Shown in pieces: positions 23,199 through 34,678 of a stretch of 64,000 bases of DNA. This stretch comes from Raphanus sativus (taxonomy: Eukaryota > Streptophyta > Magnoliopsida > Brassicales > Brassicaceae): positions 32,897,288 through 32,961,287 of the forward strand of contig NC_079519.1 in the NCBI RefSeq assembly GCF_000801105.2. Direction: 5' to 3'. The translations under genes and the position numbers were made by a program. Each line of letters opens with the position of its first letter. The first letter of the stretch is position 1. The notes under the pieces were generated by a model that ran no database searches, was not told where the DNA came from, and was given only the letters and a program-made list of their open reading frames with translations.

Positions 23199-24559
23199 TG
23201 ATGTTAGGAGTTTTGAGGCTCCTAAGTCAAATGATAGTAATGTGGAAGTAAAATGTCGAACCAGTTCTGAGGGATTTCAAGCACTAAGAATGCAAGCACT
23301 TACTTAATCTAAATGCAACAAATGATTTAAAATGATTTCAGAATCAAGTAACTACTATGATGACAAGATAGAAATAAAAAGCAGTAAATGAATGACTTGC
23401 TTAAATATGATAAAAGAGAACTCATGGGCACAGGAACATGATTTCGGGTGATCAAGTATCAAACAAGGATGACAAAATGATGAAACAAACATACGACCTT
23501 AAGCCTAAACACGATCCTAAGCAAGCTCTATATCTAGATGAATGCTCATTTGCTAACACATCTCAAACATCAAATCTCTTTGGCTGAATGATATGAAAGC
23601 AATCAGTAAGAACAGGTTTATTAGCTATCCTAACACTCTTAACAACAAATGTCTTTGGCAAGATGCATTAAGAGCCTAGCAGAGTTGTCTCAGACATTTC
23701 AACAAACACCTTTTGGGTGGGAAATGTCTAGAGAACAACTTTCGAATGATCAAATCGAAAGAGGCAATAAGAACACTCTACTAGCAAGGCTTGAGATTGA
23801 TCTACACTAAAGACATCCTTGATCTAACCTAATCACCCTAGTCTCCCTAACCCATGAATTCAAAAGGGAACTACTCACTAATCTTCATGTTAAACCTTAA
23901 ACCCATACTGGATTTCAGATTAAACATGTAGATGAACACAGGAAATCAATGAGAAATCGATAACAAAAGATCAATGAATCCAAAAGATGAACTTTCCAAG
24001 AGTATTTTGTGGTTTTCTCTTCAACAAAACATAATCTGCCCAAAAGTCGCTACAATCAGTCTTAAACTTAGGTTTTCAGAGTGCCAAAACGACCTAAGTA
24101 ATTGCAAAAAGGTCCTTGAACTAAAAAGAAATTGCAAATAAGAAACACGCAGCGACCTCCGCAGGTCGCTCCAGCACGTCGCTCTGGCCCTTGGGAGCGA
24201 CCTCGGATGGTCGCTGCGAGGGGTCGCTCCGGGATGTTTTCTTCATCTTCGAGTCACGTAAAGCCGAGCGACTTGGAGTGGTCGCTCTAGCTTTGGTCGT
24301 CAAGGTCGCTCCGGCTGGAGCGAGGTCTCACAGCGACCTCTGTAGGTCGCTCCAGGATCTTCTCGTCCAATCATCCTCCTTTTCACACCTTTTGAGCTCC
24401 AAATGCATCCCAATGTCTCCAAAAGCTCCATAAGATGCTCCAATACCTGATAAGGACTCATGTATGCAAAATGCAACCTAAACAAGGCTAGAATCTAACC
24501 TACATGATGAAAATGCATGAAAAGGAATGGGTGAAACAATGCAATTATGCAAGACATCA
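23199..24559 (-). repeat. Athila LTR, right copy (functional 5' LTR)
   Basis: 1361 bp, the same length as 16420-17780 and nearly base-for-base identical. On the minus strand it ends CATCA, then a 3-bp spacer, then the tRNA-Asp primer-binding site. It is followed on the right by the target duplication AAAAT (24560-24564). Confidence 0.95.
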
Positions 24560-24564
24560 AAAAT

Positions 24565-25660
24565 CCCTCAAAAGAGCTTCACTTGCGAGATTTTTTTTGG
24601 TAGAAAGGAAGAAGAGATCGTTCCTTTAGGTATTAGATAAAGACTCTTATTTTACGGTAAGTGATCATGTGGAACTTGTGTTTTTTAGTCGAGTCTCTTT
24701 TCTCTGCTTATACTATAGTGTTTTCTCTCCTTTTGGGTAAATTAATTAACTACATTGTATCTTTTTCTCTTACATATATATTCTGAGATGAAAATAACCG
24801 AGTTTCTTCTATATTCATGTTCTTGGATTTAAAGGCCTACATGCATGGTATCTTCGATTTGATATATCTTATATCTATCGCATGGAACACAATGGTTGAG
24901 CAGACAGTATTGAGTTAGAAAACAAGAAATTGGAAGTTCGTGTGTGTTGTACCATTTGGTCCGTGCTGACTCTCATCCGTCAGGCACATGAGGATCCAAC
25001 GGTCTATAATAAGGCCTACAAAAGTGACTAAATATATTTTCTAAAATGTGTTACTTGACTAAGATGGGATAAATTATCTGCCACTGAGATCTATGAAGCA
25101 CGACGAAACGCCACCAAAAACGTTCTAAATTGCTGTGAATTGGAGTTTTGTGTTTGGATGCGGCTAGATCCAAGCTCGTTTGGACCTCTTTGAAGCTCAA
25201 CATAAACAATACGTAATTGCATATATAACTAAATTTTATACAATTACTCAAAATCCAAGAATATTTGAACTTGGCATGGATATTAAAACCACACTACTTA
25301 CTTGGATACATATCAAATCACACGTCTATTTTATTTATTTTTTTATTTTTTTTTGGTGTAACATCTGTCCTGCTGCAAGTAATAATTATGAGGAAATGTA
25401 CAAATTTTGTTTTGCACATATTAATAATAGTTTTTTTCTTTGTTGCTAAAATTTGATATTAATAATATATAGTCTTTCTGTTTTCAATGAGATATTTTGA
25501 ATTTTTCTTTTGATTTTTTTAAAACGTTTGTAGTGACGTTTTTCAGCAACTAAAACATTTAATTAAAAATCATTTTCTTCCAATTTCATTTCGTTTCTGT
25601 TTTTTTTTTATTACTCGTCGCTTTAATGAGACAACTGATACTTTAGGTAAAACCTGTTTA
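24565..25660. other. Tail of the TMN pseudogene locus and intergenic DNA
   Basis: The sequence broken by the Athila insertion resumes here. The first few hundred bases are probably former TMN 3' UTR or downstream DNA, but nothing coding is recognisable. The rest is AT-rich with no supported gene. Confidence 0.4.
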
Positions 25661-25903
25661 GAGCATCTAAGGTGTTCTATAAAATTAAAAAAAGAAGAAA
25701 AAATAAAAAGACACAAAAAATATGTCTTATTTAAGAGATATAAACAACATGTCTTACTGCACGTGTCACAGCAGCATCAACTTCTTCTTCTTTTCTCGCT
25801 CTCTCTCTCTTTCTTTCTTCTTTTCTTTTATGTTTTATTGTTTTTTAAAAATATATATATTAGCTAAAGGATCATATTAAGAGTTATTCCAATAAGGATG
25901 CTC
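25661..25903. mobile_element. Tourist-like MITE (PIF/Harbinger type)
   Basis: 243 bp with short inverted ends (GAGCATCTAAG… and …AAGGATGCTC) flanked by TTA on both sides (25658-25660 and 25904-25906). The GAGCATC ends and TTA duplication match the element at 39004. The interior is A- and CT-rich and non-coding. Confidence 0.65.
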
Positions 25904-25906
25904 TTA

Positions 25907-26393
25907 TGCATGAACGTTTGCAATGGCTATTCTAACTTCTTCTTTTTTCATATCAGTGGCTATTCTAACTTTAATAACGTAACCACATGAGTGTTACGTG
26001 CTACGTGCGATGTGTGGGTCATACTTTTAAAGGGTAACTTAGTAAATTTGAAAACTGAGTAAAGGATGATGCAGGCGCGGGGTATATTTGTCTGTGCGGA
26101 CCATGCTGCATACGACTTTTCAAATAGTTCTATCTTTTTCGTACCACTAAAAGTAAATAAATTTGTCTTATTTTACCTTCTTTTTCTGATGAAATTTCAA
26201 ATCTTATTACCTTTTTACTGTATCTTTTATCGTCCTTTTTATTATTTTCTTGGAAAAAACACCTACCACTATGATAAATCATAAACCACGTACATATTAT
26301 GGATAAATATATTAAATTTTTTTTTGTAAAAGAATATTGATGTTATTTTTGTTTTTATATGTCACCATTTTGAACTTTGTTTCTTTTAGAGCT
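25907..26393. other. AT-rich intergenic DNA
   Basis: No gene or bounded repeat seen between two MITEs. The short frame at 26066-26284 has no recognisable features. Confidence 0.45.
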
Positions 26394-26401
26394 AACAATG
26401 C

Positions 26402-26610
26402 CAGGGGCGATCCCAGAAATTATTTTTTGTGGGGTCAAAATATTTTAAAAATGTCTCTGAAGGGAGTCGAACCCGGATTTGTGGGTTCATGTAAGCACAT
26501 GTCAACCAAATTGCCACAGTAAATTAATGTAATTATGTTACAAAATCTGGATTATATTATTTTTTGGGGTGTCAAGTGACACCACCATGTTACATGTGGG
26601 TTCGCCCCTG
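26402..26610. mobile_element. hAT-type MITE, 209 bp
   Basis: Terminal inverted repeats CAGGGGCGA / TCGCCCCTG and a perfect 8-bp target duplication AACAATGC (26394-26401 and 26611-26618), both hallmarks of hAT elements. No coding capacity. Confidence 0.85.
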
Positions 26611-26618
26611 AACAATGC

Positions 26619-28410
26619 CACAATGCATGTTTCCTTTCCTGTGTCTCTGTCACTTTCTTACAGCCTTATCTCTCTTCTGTGAGAAACAAAGTTTGTTGTT
26701 ACCAAAAAAAAAAGTTTGTTCTTATTACTAAACGTCAATTATTTTGTACATTAACAATAGTCAATAAAGGAAATTGTAACTTAGATCTTTCTGAAAAATT
26801 GTAATTTTAATATCTAAAATATATATTTAGATAAGTCTTGAATTATTTTTAAAAATCAATGCAATTCCAGTTGAATTGCCACGTCGAATAAAAGGGTGAA
26901 TAAATAAATAAGAACAAGCAAATACTACATTTTCAATATTATCACAGATTATAATACCAAAATAATTACACTGTTAAAACTAGAAGTCTAGCACAAGCAC
27001 AAGCACTAGCATATCAGTTTAATGTTCATATTTAGGTTTGTAGGTTTATTAGACTGCACATGATTTTTTTTTGTATTGCATGTATAAATTGAAACAGTTA
27101 AATTTTTTTAACAGTTAATGTTAAAATTATTAAATTATTTTGACCAAAAAAAAGTTATTAAATTACTAGAGAAAACAATGGGAAGTAGCTAAGTGGAAAA
27201 TAACAAAGAACAACTTGCGACAGAGGCAAACATTATCTAAGTACACATGTAAATGAACAATTTCTGAAGATTGTTTTAGAAAACAAGCGATATTATAAGA
27301 ATGACTTTTTGGTTTAATATGTAGAAATATTACCTTTCAAAAGTGTCAGTAGCAAATACTCCATATGTTTTTAATCTATTTTGGTGTTTCTAACATATTA
27401 AAAATATTTTCATATTGACTATATGTGCATTATTTTGTAATTAATTATTTCTCATAATTTTAAGTAAATAAATCTAATCAACACAATCAAAAATATAAGT
27501 TCAAATTTAACTCCAATACCTAATAAAAATATAAAAGAACTAAAAGAATCTTTAGATCATTTAATTTTCAAAATGAAAACCTTTTGATTTTCTTTTTTAG
27601 AATTTTATTTTTCATCCTTAGAAATAATAATAATAAATGCGATTTTCTTTCACACAGTATTTTCCAATTTGAATAACTTTTTGTCCAAAGTTGTTTCTTC
27701 ATGTTTTCTATATTTTTATGCTTTAAATTTTTGATATATATATATATATATATATAAATAAAAGTATAAGTATAAGTTTATTATAAAATACGATTAAATT
27801 AATATTTTCATGTCAATTTACAACGGATTATTCTTAATTGATAAAGATGATTTCAGAACAAGAAGAATAACCCGCTTTTGCAAGTTACTTGGAAGATATC
27901 AAAGTTCTGAAGACAGAGAATCTCGCACGAAGTGCAAAGAAACCATTGTCGTTTTCGTTTATATGAATGTAGAGTTAGTAGTTTGGTCTAAAGAATCTTC
28001 ATGAGTTTGTTTATGTTGATGAAAAAAAATTCTCTATTTATGGTTGAATATAATAATAATAATAATAATTCAAATATTAAAATTAAACAGTGCTTTTATA
28101 GAGCGAAATATATCAATTTTTAAAAAGAAAATTACACACATATTTAAAATTGATGGACATGTATCTTAACTAGGTTCAATGGTTGATATACTTCACCCTG
28201 TTATAGTTAGATTTCTATTTATGTATTCTTTGTTTTTCTGTTTGAATTTGTTTTATCATGGAGTGTATGTTTTTATAAATATAAATAAATTGGTAACCTT
28301 ATTCTTTTGTAATTTTCAGTTCTATTAAGTTTTTTTTACTATGTTGGAGTTTACATATTCATTTGATATATTTTATCATATTTAAAATTTTAAACTATGT
28401 ATAGAAACAT
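26619..28410. other. AT-rich intergenic DNA
   Basis: No gene supported. Contains a TA run near 27732-27755 and ATA repeats near 28052. The 64-codon frame at 27810-28004 has no recognisable domain or context. Confidence 0.45.
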
Positions 28411-28420
28411 AGATTTTCTT

Positions 28421-29044
28421 AGGCCTGGGCGTTCGGGTACCCATTCGGGTTCGGTTCGGGTTTTTCGGATTTCGGTTCTATTTTGTAACACCTTCTAGGT
28501 CCCATTCTAGTAAATCTACAAGTTCGGTTCGGGTTCGGATATAACACATCGGTTTCGGTTCGGTTCGGTTAATACCCGAAGTAACCATATATCATTCGGA
28601 TTCGGGTTATATCAGATCGGTTCGGATATACCCTAAGTAAAATCTAAAATTCAATAGAAAAACATAAAAATATATACTTATTTATATATAATGGAGTATT
28701 TAAGATATTTTTTTAAAAAAATTAGATACTTATTGTTAGATATCATGTTGAAATAAACATGAAATTGAATATTTTAAGTACATATTTATGTTTTAAATAT
28801 TTATATTATATATTAATTCGGACATTCGAATCGGTTTGTTCGGATATTTTTCGGGTTTTTCGGGTTTTCGGGTTTTTCGGATTATCCATTCGGGTTCGGT
28901 TAATAACACTTCGGGTTCGGATATGTTTTGTAACACCCTACAAGATCCATTCGGATATTTTTTAGAATTCGGATTCGGTTCGGATCGGGTTTTTCGGTTC
29001 GGGTTCGGTTCGGATTTCGGGTTACGGGTTTTATGCCCAGCCCT
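28421..29044. mobile_element. Fold-back MITE rich in TTCGGGTT, 624 bp
   Basis: Ends AGGCCTGGGC and GCCCAGCCCT form an imperfect inverted repeat. A perfect 10-bp duplication AGATTTTCTT flanks the unit (28411-28420 and 29045-29054). Both arms are packed with TTCGGGTT/TTCGGTTC motifs around an AT-rich centre. A 9-11-bp duplication suggests a Mutator-like origin; no transposase is present. Confidence 0.75.
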
Positions 29045-29296
29045 AGATTTTCTTATCATGTTAATATTTTCATATTTTTCAACCATATATTTATTATTGT
29101 TCATCTTTTTATTTAAATAATAATATTTCATTATATGTATTGATGTATATTTTAATTTTAAAATTAAACAAAACCCAATATCATAATCTCCTAATCATCA
29201 TCATTCATCATAAAGTTATAGTCATATGTCTGAACAAAATCTCTAAACCCATTAAAATACTTTCTATAGTAGAACATGAATTGCATATACATATAT

Positions 29297-29983
29297 TTAT
29301 ACAATCTTTGGTCAATTAAAGGTTATATGTATAAATTTATTTTCTGTAAATAATCACATTAGATATGATAATATTGTCAGATAATAAAGTTTTTATTTTG
29401 TAAAATATAGTGGTCACAAAAGACTATTTTAAGCTTTCTGTTGGACATAAATTTTCATATTTATTTTATACAATCTTTGGTCAATTAAGGTTTATATGTA
29501 TAAATTTATTTTCTGTAAATACTCACATTAGATATGATAATATTGTCAGATAATAAAGTTTTATTTTGTAAAATATAGTGGTCACAAAAGACTATTTTAA
29601 GATTTTTGTTGGACATAAATTTTCATATTTATTTTATACAATCTTTGGTTAATTAAAGGTTATATGTATAAATTTATTTTCTGTAAATAATCACATTAGA
29701 TATGATAATATTGTCAGATAATAAAGTTTTATTTTGTAAAATATAGTGGTCAGAAAAGACTATTTTAAGCTTTTTGTTGGAAATAAATTTTCATATTTTA
29801 AAAAAATTCATATTTATTTTATACAATCTTGGTCAATTAAAGGTTATATGTATAAATTTATTTTCTGTAAATAATCACATTAGATATGATAATATTGTCA
29901 GATAATAAAGTTTTATTTTGTAAAATATAGTGGTCACAAAAGACTATTTTAAGCTTTTTGTTGAACATAAATTTTCATATTTA
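29297..29983. repeat. Tandem array, four copies of a ~169-bp unit
   Basis: The phrase ACAATCTTTGGTCAATTAA recurs at about 29301, 29470, 29638 and 29823, giving spacings of 169, 168 and 185 bp. The last spacing includes a short AT-rich insertion. Copies are highly similar (shared CACATTAGATATGATAATA and GTGGTCACAAAAGACTAT). AT-rich and non-coding. The fourth copy runs to about 29983. Confidence 0.88.
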
Positions 29984-31931
29984 TTTAGTGAGACATGATA
30001 CATACCCAAGTGCCTGAAAAGCACAACTTCTGGAGATTTAATATATTTGAAATTAAATAAGAAAGAAAATGCCAAAATCAAATTTATTAGAACGAATATA
30101 AGAACAAAACTGAAAAAGACAAAAAAAGACTCAGATTTCAGTGTAAAACACACATATAGCAAGAAAGGGCCCATCTGCATAAGTGAGCGAGCCAAACCAA
30201 ACCAGAAATTTCTTTTCATTTATGATAATTAAATAAATATACAACATATTTGGCCAGTCAATAATCAATATTCATCATTTATATTATTATTTTATATAAA
30301 AGATAATTTGAACCAAAAGCCAAACTATATATATTTTTCTGAACAATATACAAAAATCTCCAATTCTTTCGATATCCCAAAAAATAATAGTGAAACCTAA
30401 ACCATTTTTGACTAGTGAACCCTAAACCATAATTTTAAAATCTCCAATTGTTTCTTTATAAAAGAAACAACATAATTTTGAAAAAAAAATAATGAGTAGT
30501 TGAGAAAAAAAAATAATGAGTAAACAACAATCAAAGGACTAAAATGCCTATGGATAAAGGGATGTCGACTCATAAATCCCATCAAAGAAATGAGGGGGTA
30601 ATTTGTCATGACATAAAAATTAAGCATATGGTTGTTCCTTTGCGGGAACCGGGAAGTATGAGGCAATCCCATGTGATGAGATACTTTCATGTTAAGCCAC
30701 ATCAAAATCCACCAAAAAGTACCATTATCGTTTAGATACCACTCAAATATTCCATGATTATATTTATTGTTAATTACATATTTAAAATTTAAATGATAAA
30801 ATAAAAGTGGCGGACTAAGGTAAAGTAACAACATTGAGATGAATCTCTAATTTAATTTGTTAAGAATGTTTCCATTAAGAATTCCTTTACCGATCCTTTT
30901 TAATCACTAGAAATTCTCTTAGAATCTGTACTGTGGGTGTCCTAAGTATATTAACAATAAAAGCTATATTGTTGTTGACATAAATTTTTTATTTATAGTA
31001 AATGTGGTATAGTGAAATCTAACAACTATATAGTTTACATCAGCTTTGGTTTTTTAATATTGTTGACAAGTAGATTTGGTATAAATATAGAAACATCAGG
31101 TAAAATGTATTTCATTTTTTGGGCGGTTATAATACGATGATCTTTACATATTATAAGATTATTCTTTTAGGTTAGTATTGATTCATTCCATATTTATTAT
31201 TGAAGGCGCTTTGTTCTATTCTTGTTCTTTTTAATATCTTACAAATTCGTACGTTGAATTCACCAAATTAAATCAAAACACTTATAATTGAGACCATAAC
31301 ATGGGTAGAAGTTGCTCAAGAAACATTGGTAAAAGATTACGACCAATCCTCTAAATCGAACATAATAGCGCTAAAAGACCGAGGTGGTTTATAGACAACT
31401 AGATATTGTTTTTACATTCGTTTTTTTATCAAAAAGGATAAGAATAAATAACTGCAAACAAAAAGTAGAAATGGCGCTGCGATAACAAAAGTTCTTTCGG
31501 CTTAGACAGATAATCCTTTTTTTTTTTATAAAAGCTCAAGAGAAAGGTAAACATTTGAAAGTTTAGGTAAGAGAAGCAAATATGCACATGCTTATCAGGT
31601 TGAAGTCTATCCCTAGAGCGGCTAATGTTTTTGATGACATTAACACCAATTATATTACACCTTCCATTTTATATTAAGTGTCGTTGTAGAGAATTTTTTT
31701 TCCAAAATAAGTATCGTTTTAGTATTCAATATAAAATTTAATCATCTAGATTATTTTTTTATTGTTGAAATATAAGTATGTGTATTTATAATGATATTTT
31801 ATATAAAAAATATACAAAATTAAATGATTTCTTAATCTGTGTGCACAAGTTTAAAATAACACTTTTTATTATGAAAAGAAAGAGTAGCAAACAAAAGAAA
31901 CTCTAGCACTAACTAACTTAGTATTATAGTA
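29984..31931. other. AT-rich intergenic DNA
   Basis: No gene supported. The open frames near 30412-30834 lie on AT-rich DNA with no domain. A block near 31660 (TCCATTTTATATTAAGTGTC) resembles one arm of a Stowaway-type MITE without a clear partner. Confidence 0.45.
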
Positions 31932-32184
31932 CTCCATCTATTTTAAAAAAATCCATATTCTAAAAGAAAATTGTTTCAAAAAATTACATTTTTTACCTTT
32001 TTAACGTATTGTTCAATGAGAAAAAAATTATAAATTTCAAAAATGTTTATGGTGTTTATTAGATTTCTATTGGCTAAAATTATGAAAACTTATTATTCAC
32101 AAAAATGTATTTTCAATCAAATTTAATGTGTTTCTGTATATGTGAAAAGTCTAAAATATGAATATTTTCGAAACGGATGGATGG
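31932..32184. mobile_element. Stowaway-like MITE, about 250 bp
   Basis: Left end CTCCATCTATTTT follows TA at 31930-31931. The right end …GAAACGGATGGATGG is its approximate inverse and precedes an AT-rich site. CTCC(A/C)TCCGTTT ends and a TA target are typical of Stowaway/mariner MITEs. The right boundary is uncertain by a few bases. Confidence 0.6.
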
Positions 32185-32466
32185 AATATAAATCACTCCA
32201 ATCATAATTCACTTGTTTGTTGTAACGCTATTATAATGTATAATCTTTTTTGATAATGTATAATTTTAAAGTACGCTAATACATGCATTTATAAATAGAG
32301 GCACACAGATATATATATATATCTTCAAAGGTGAATCCATCATTTGATACACACGTTTAGAAATTATTACATACATTGATTCAAATTTCACGAGTTTGTG
32401 ACATAAACCATCATCAAACATATACATATATGTTTGGCCATTACATACATAAACCATCATCAGACA

Positions 32467-32475
32467 TATACATAT

Positions 32476-32520
<45 letters not shown>
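32467..32520. repeat. (AT)n-rich microsatellite
   Basis: ATATAT runs broken by AATAT and GTAT units; adjacent 32300-32470 also has repeated CATATACATATA words. Confidence 0.85.
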
Positions 32521-32522
<2 letters not shown>

Positions 32523-32657
32523 GCATGCATTATATTACGCATGTGTTTGGCCATTAGTATAGAGAAAGCCTAAATATGTTGTCTCTATCTCTCTCTACCT
32601 TTCTTTCTGTGACAAAACATAGCTGCAGAATCTGCAAACATCTATGACACAATGATG

Positions 32658-33559
<902 letters not shown>

Positions 33560-33567
33560 AGTGTTCT

Positions 33568-33876
33568 CAGGGCCGGCTCAAACATATTTAGGGCCCCTGG
33601 GCAAAAAATAATAATATAGCTTTTAGATAATTTTTCTTGCAAAAAACTAGTTAAAAATTAAAATTGAACCTAATGATTAAAATTATTTCATTATATCGTA
33701 TGACAAATTTTAAACAAAAAGTAGTTTTAAATATATAATTTAGTCAAAATATATGTATATCTGTTTTTATTAAACAATTTCAAATAAATTATAAAAAAAG
33801 AAGCAAAAAAAAAAAATTTAGACCCTTGGGCCCTGGGGCGGTCGCACTCCCGGCCCTACTATCTAAGCCGGCCCTG
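33568..33876. mobile_element. hAT-type MITE, 309 bp
   Basis: Perfect 11-bp terminal inverted repeat CAGGGCCGGCT / AGCCGGCCCTG and a perfect 8-bp target duplication AGTGTTCT (33560-33567 and 33877-33884). Subterminal GGGCCCCTGGGC and CCCTTGGGCCCTGGGGC are also partly inverted. No coding capacity. Confidence 0.9.
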
Positions 33877-33884
33877 AGTGTTCT

Positions 33885-34678
33885 ATGTGAACACTATAAC
33901 TATGTATATGTATTTTCATTGTCGTACTTTGGTTGAAATAAAGAAAAATAACGCTCACCTGAAGTAGAATATGTTAAAAAAAAATAGAAGACAGAAAATG
34001 ATCTTAGATAAAGTTTGCTAAAATTTGTAATAACAACAAGTGAAAATGGTCGGACTGTTTATCATGATTATAGATGAACACTTTTTTGTCCGAATCTAAC
34101 GAAAGACGAATCCATGTTTGTCGATGTGCCTCGTTATAAGTGTAACGGTCACGGACCAGAACATCATGATATACAGTACGTTTTCCATTACTCCAATATA
34201 AACTCGTCCCAAGCAATTATATAGCTTACCCACTTTGCATTTAATTTAAATGAAAACATTTTCAAACCATACCATTACTGATATGTAGATTTTATCAATC
34301 TGCTACATGGATTGATAATTGATTTAATCAGTAAAACGTTTGGAATATATCAGTTCATGCTTCACAATAAATATTAAGACAAAACAAACACAAATAACTT
34401 TATATCCACCAATAATTAAAATTTGGCCGAGATTCTATGTGTGTGTGTATATATATATATAGTAGCTTTAGCTTCGTTAACCAGTGTAGACGTCTAATAT
34501 GGTGAAGTTTTAATTTTAACTGAAAAAAATAAATGATGACAATAACTAACCATCACAAAAATTATGGTAATCGAAAGAGGAAAAGTATTTAAGACAACCA
34601 CGTAATTAATACACAAAAGTGTGAATTTTTTTTAAAACATGTATCAGATAAAAAATGTTCCACTTATCTTAGCTTCTT
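33885..34678. other. Intergenic DNA downstream of the SGR5-like gene
   Basis: AT-rich with a short AT/GT repeat near 34439-34460. The first few hundred bases next to 34679 would be the 3' UTR and terminator of the zinc-finger gene. No other gene seen. Confidence 0.45.

Larger units (their letters stand above)
16420..24559 (-). mobile_element. Rearranged Athila-type Ty3/gypsy LTR retrotransposon
   Basis: An 8,140-bp element with two 1361-bp LTRs, both TGATGT…ACATCA, flanked by the 5-bp duplication AAAAT (16415-16419 and 24560-24564). The primer-binding site (TGGCGCCGTTGCCGGGGA, complement of 23178-23195) and the polypurine tract (17781-17790) both show that transcription runs on the minus strand, so the right LTR is the 5' LTR. 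In that direction the order is LTR, tRNA-Asp complement, gag-protease in the wrong orientation, an ATHILA ORF-1 protein in the right orientation, 1.5 kb of non-coding DNA, polypurine tract, LTR. Reverse transcriptase, RNase H and integrase are absent. I noticed only one LTR difference (G at ~17270, C in the right copy), so the insertion is young. It lies in the tail of the TMN pseudogene. Confidence 0.93.

Noticed and set aside
29297..29983. Centromeric satellite
   Set aside because: Only four copies, AT-rich and unlike the ~176-bp Brassica centromere repeat as I know it; surrounded by unique DNA and genes.
30412..30834. 140-codon membrane-like frame
   Set aside because: AT-rich DNA translated into Phe/Leu/Tyr-rich sequence, with no homology, splice context or promoter.
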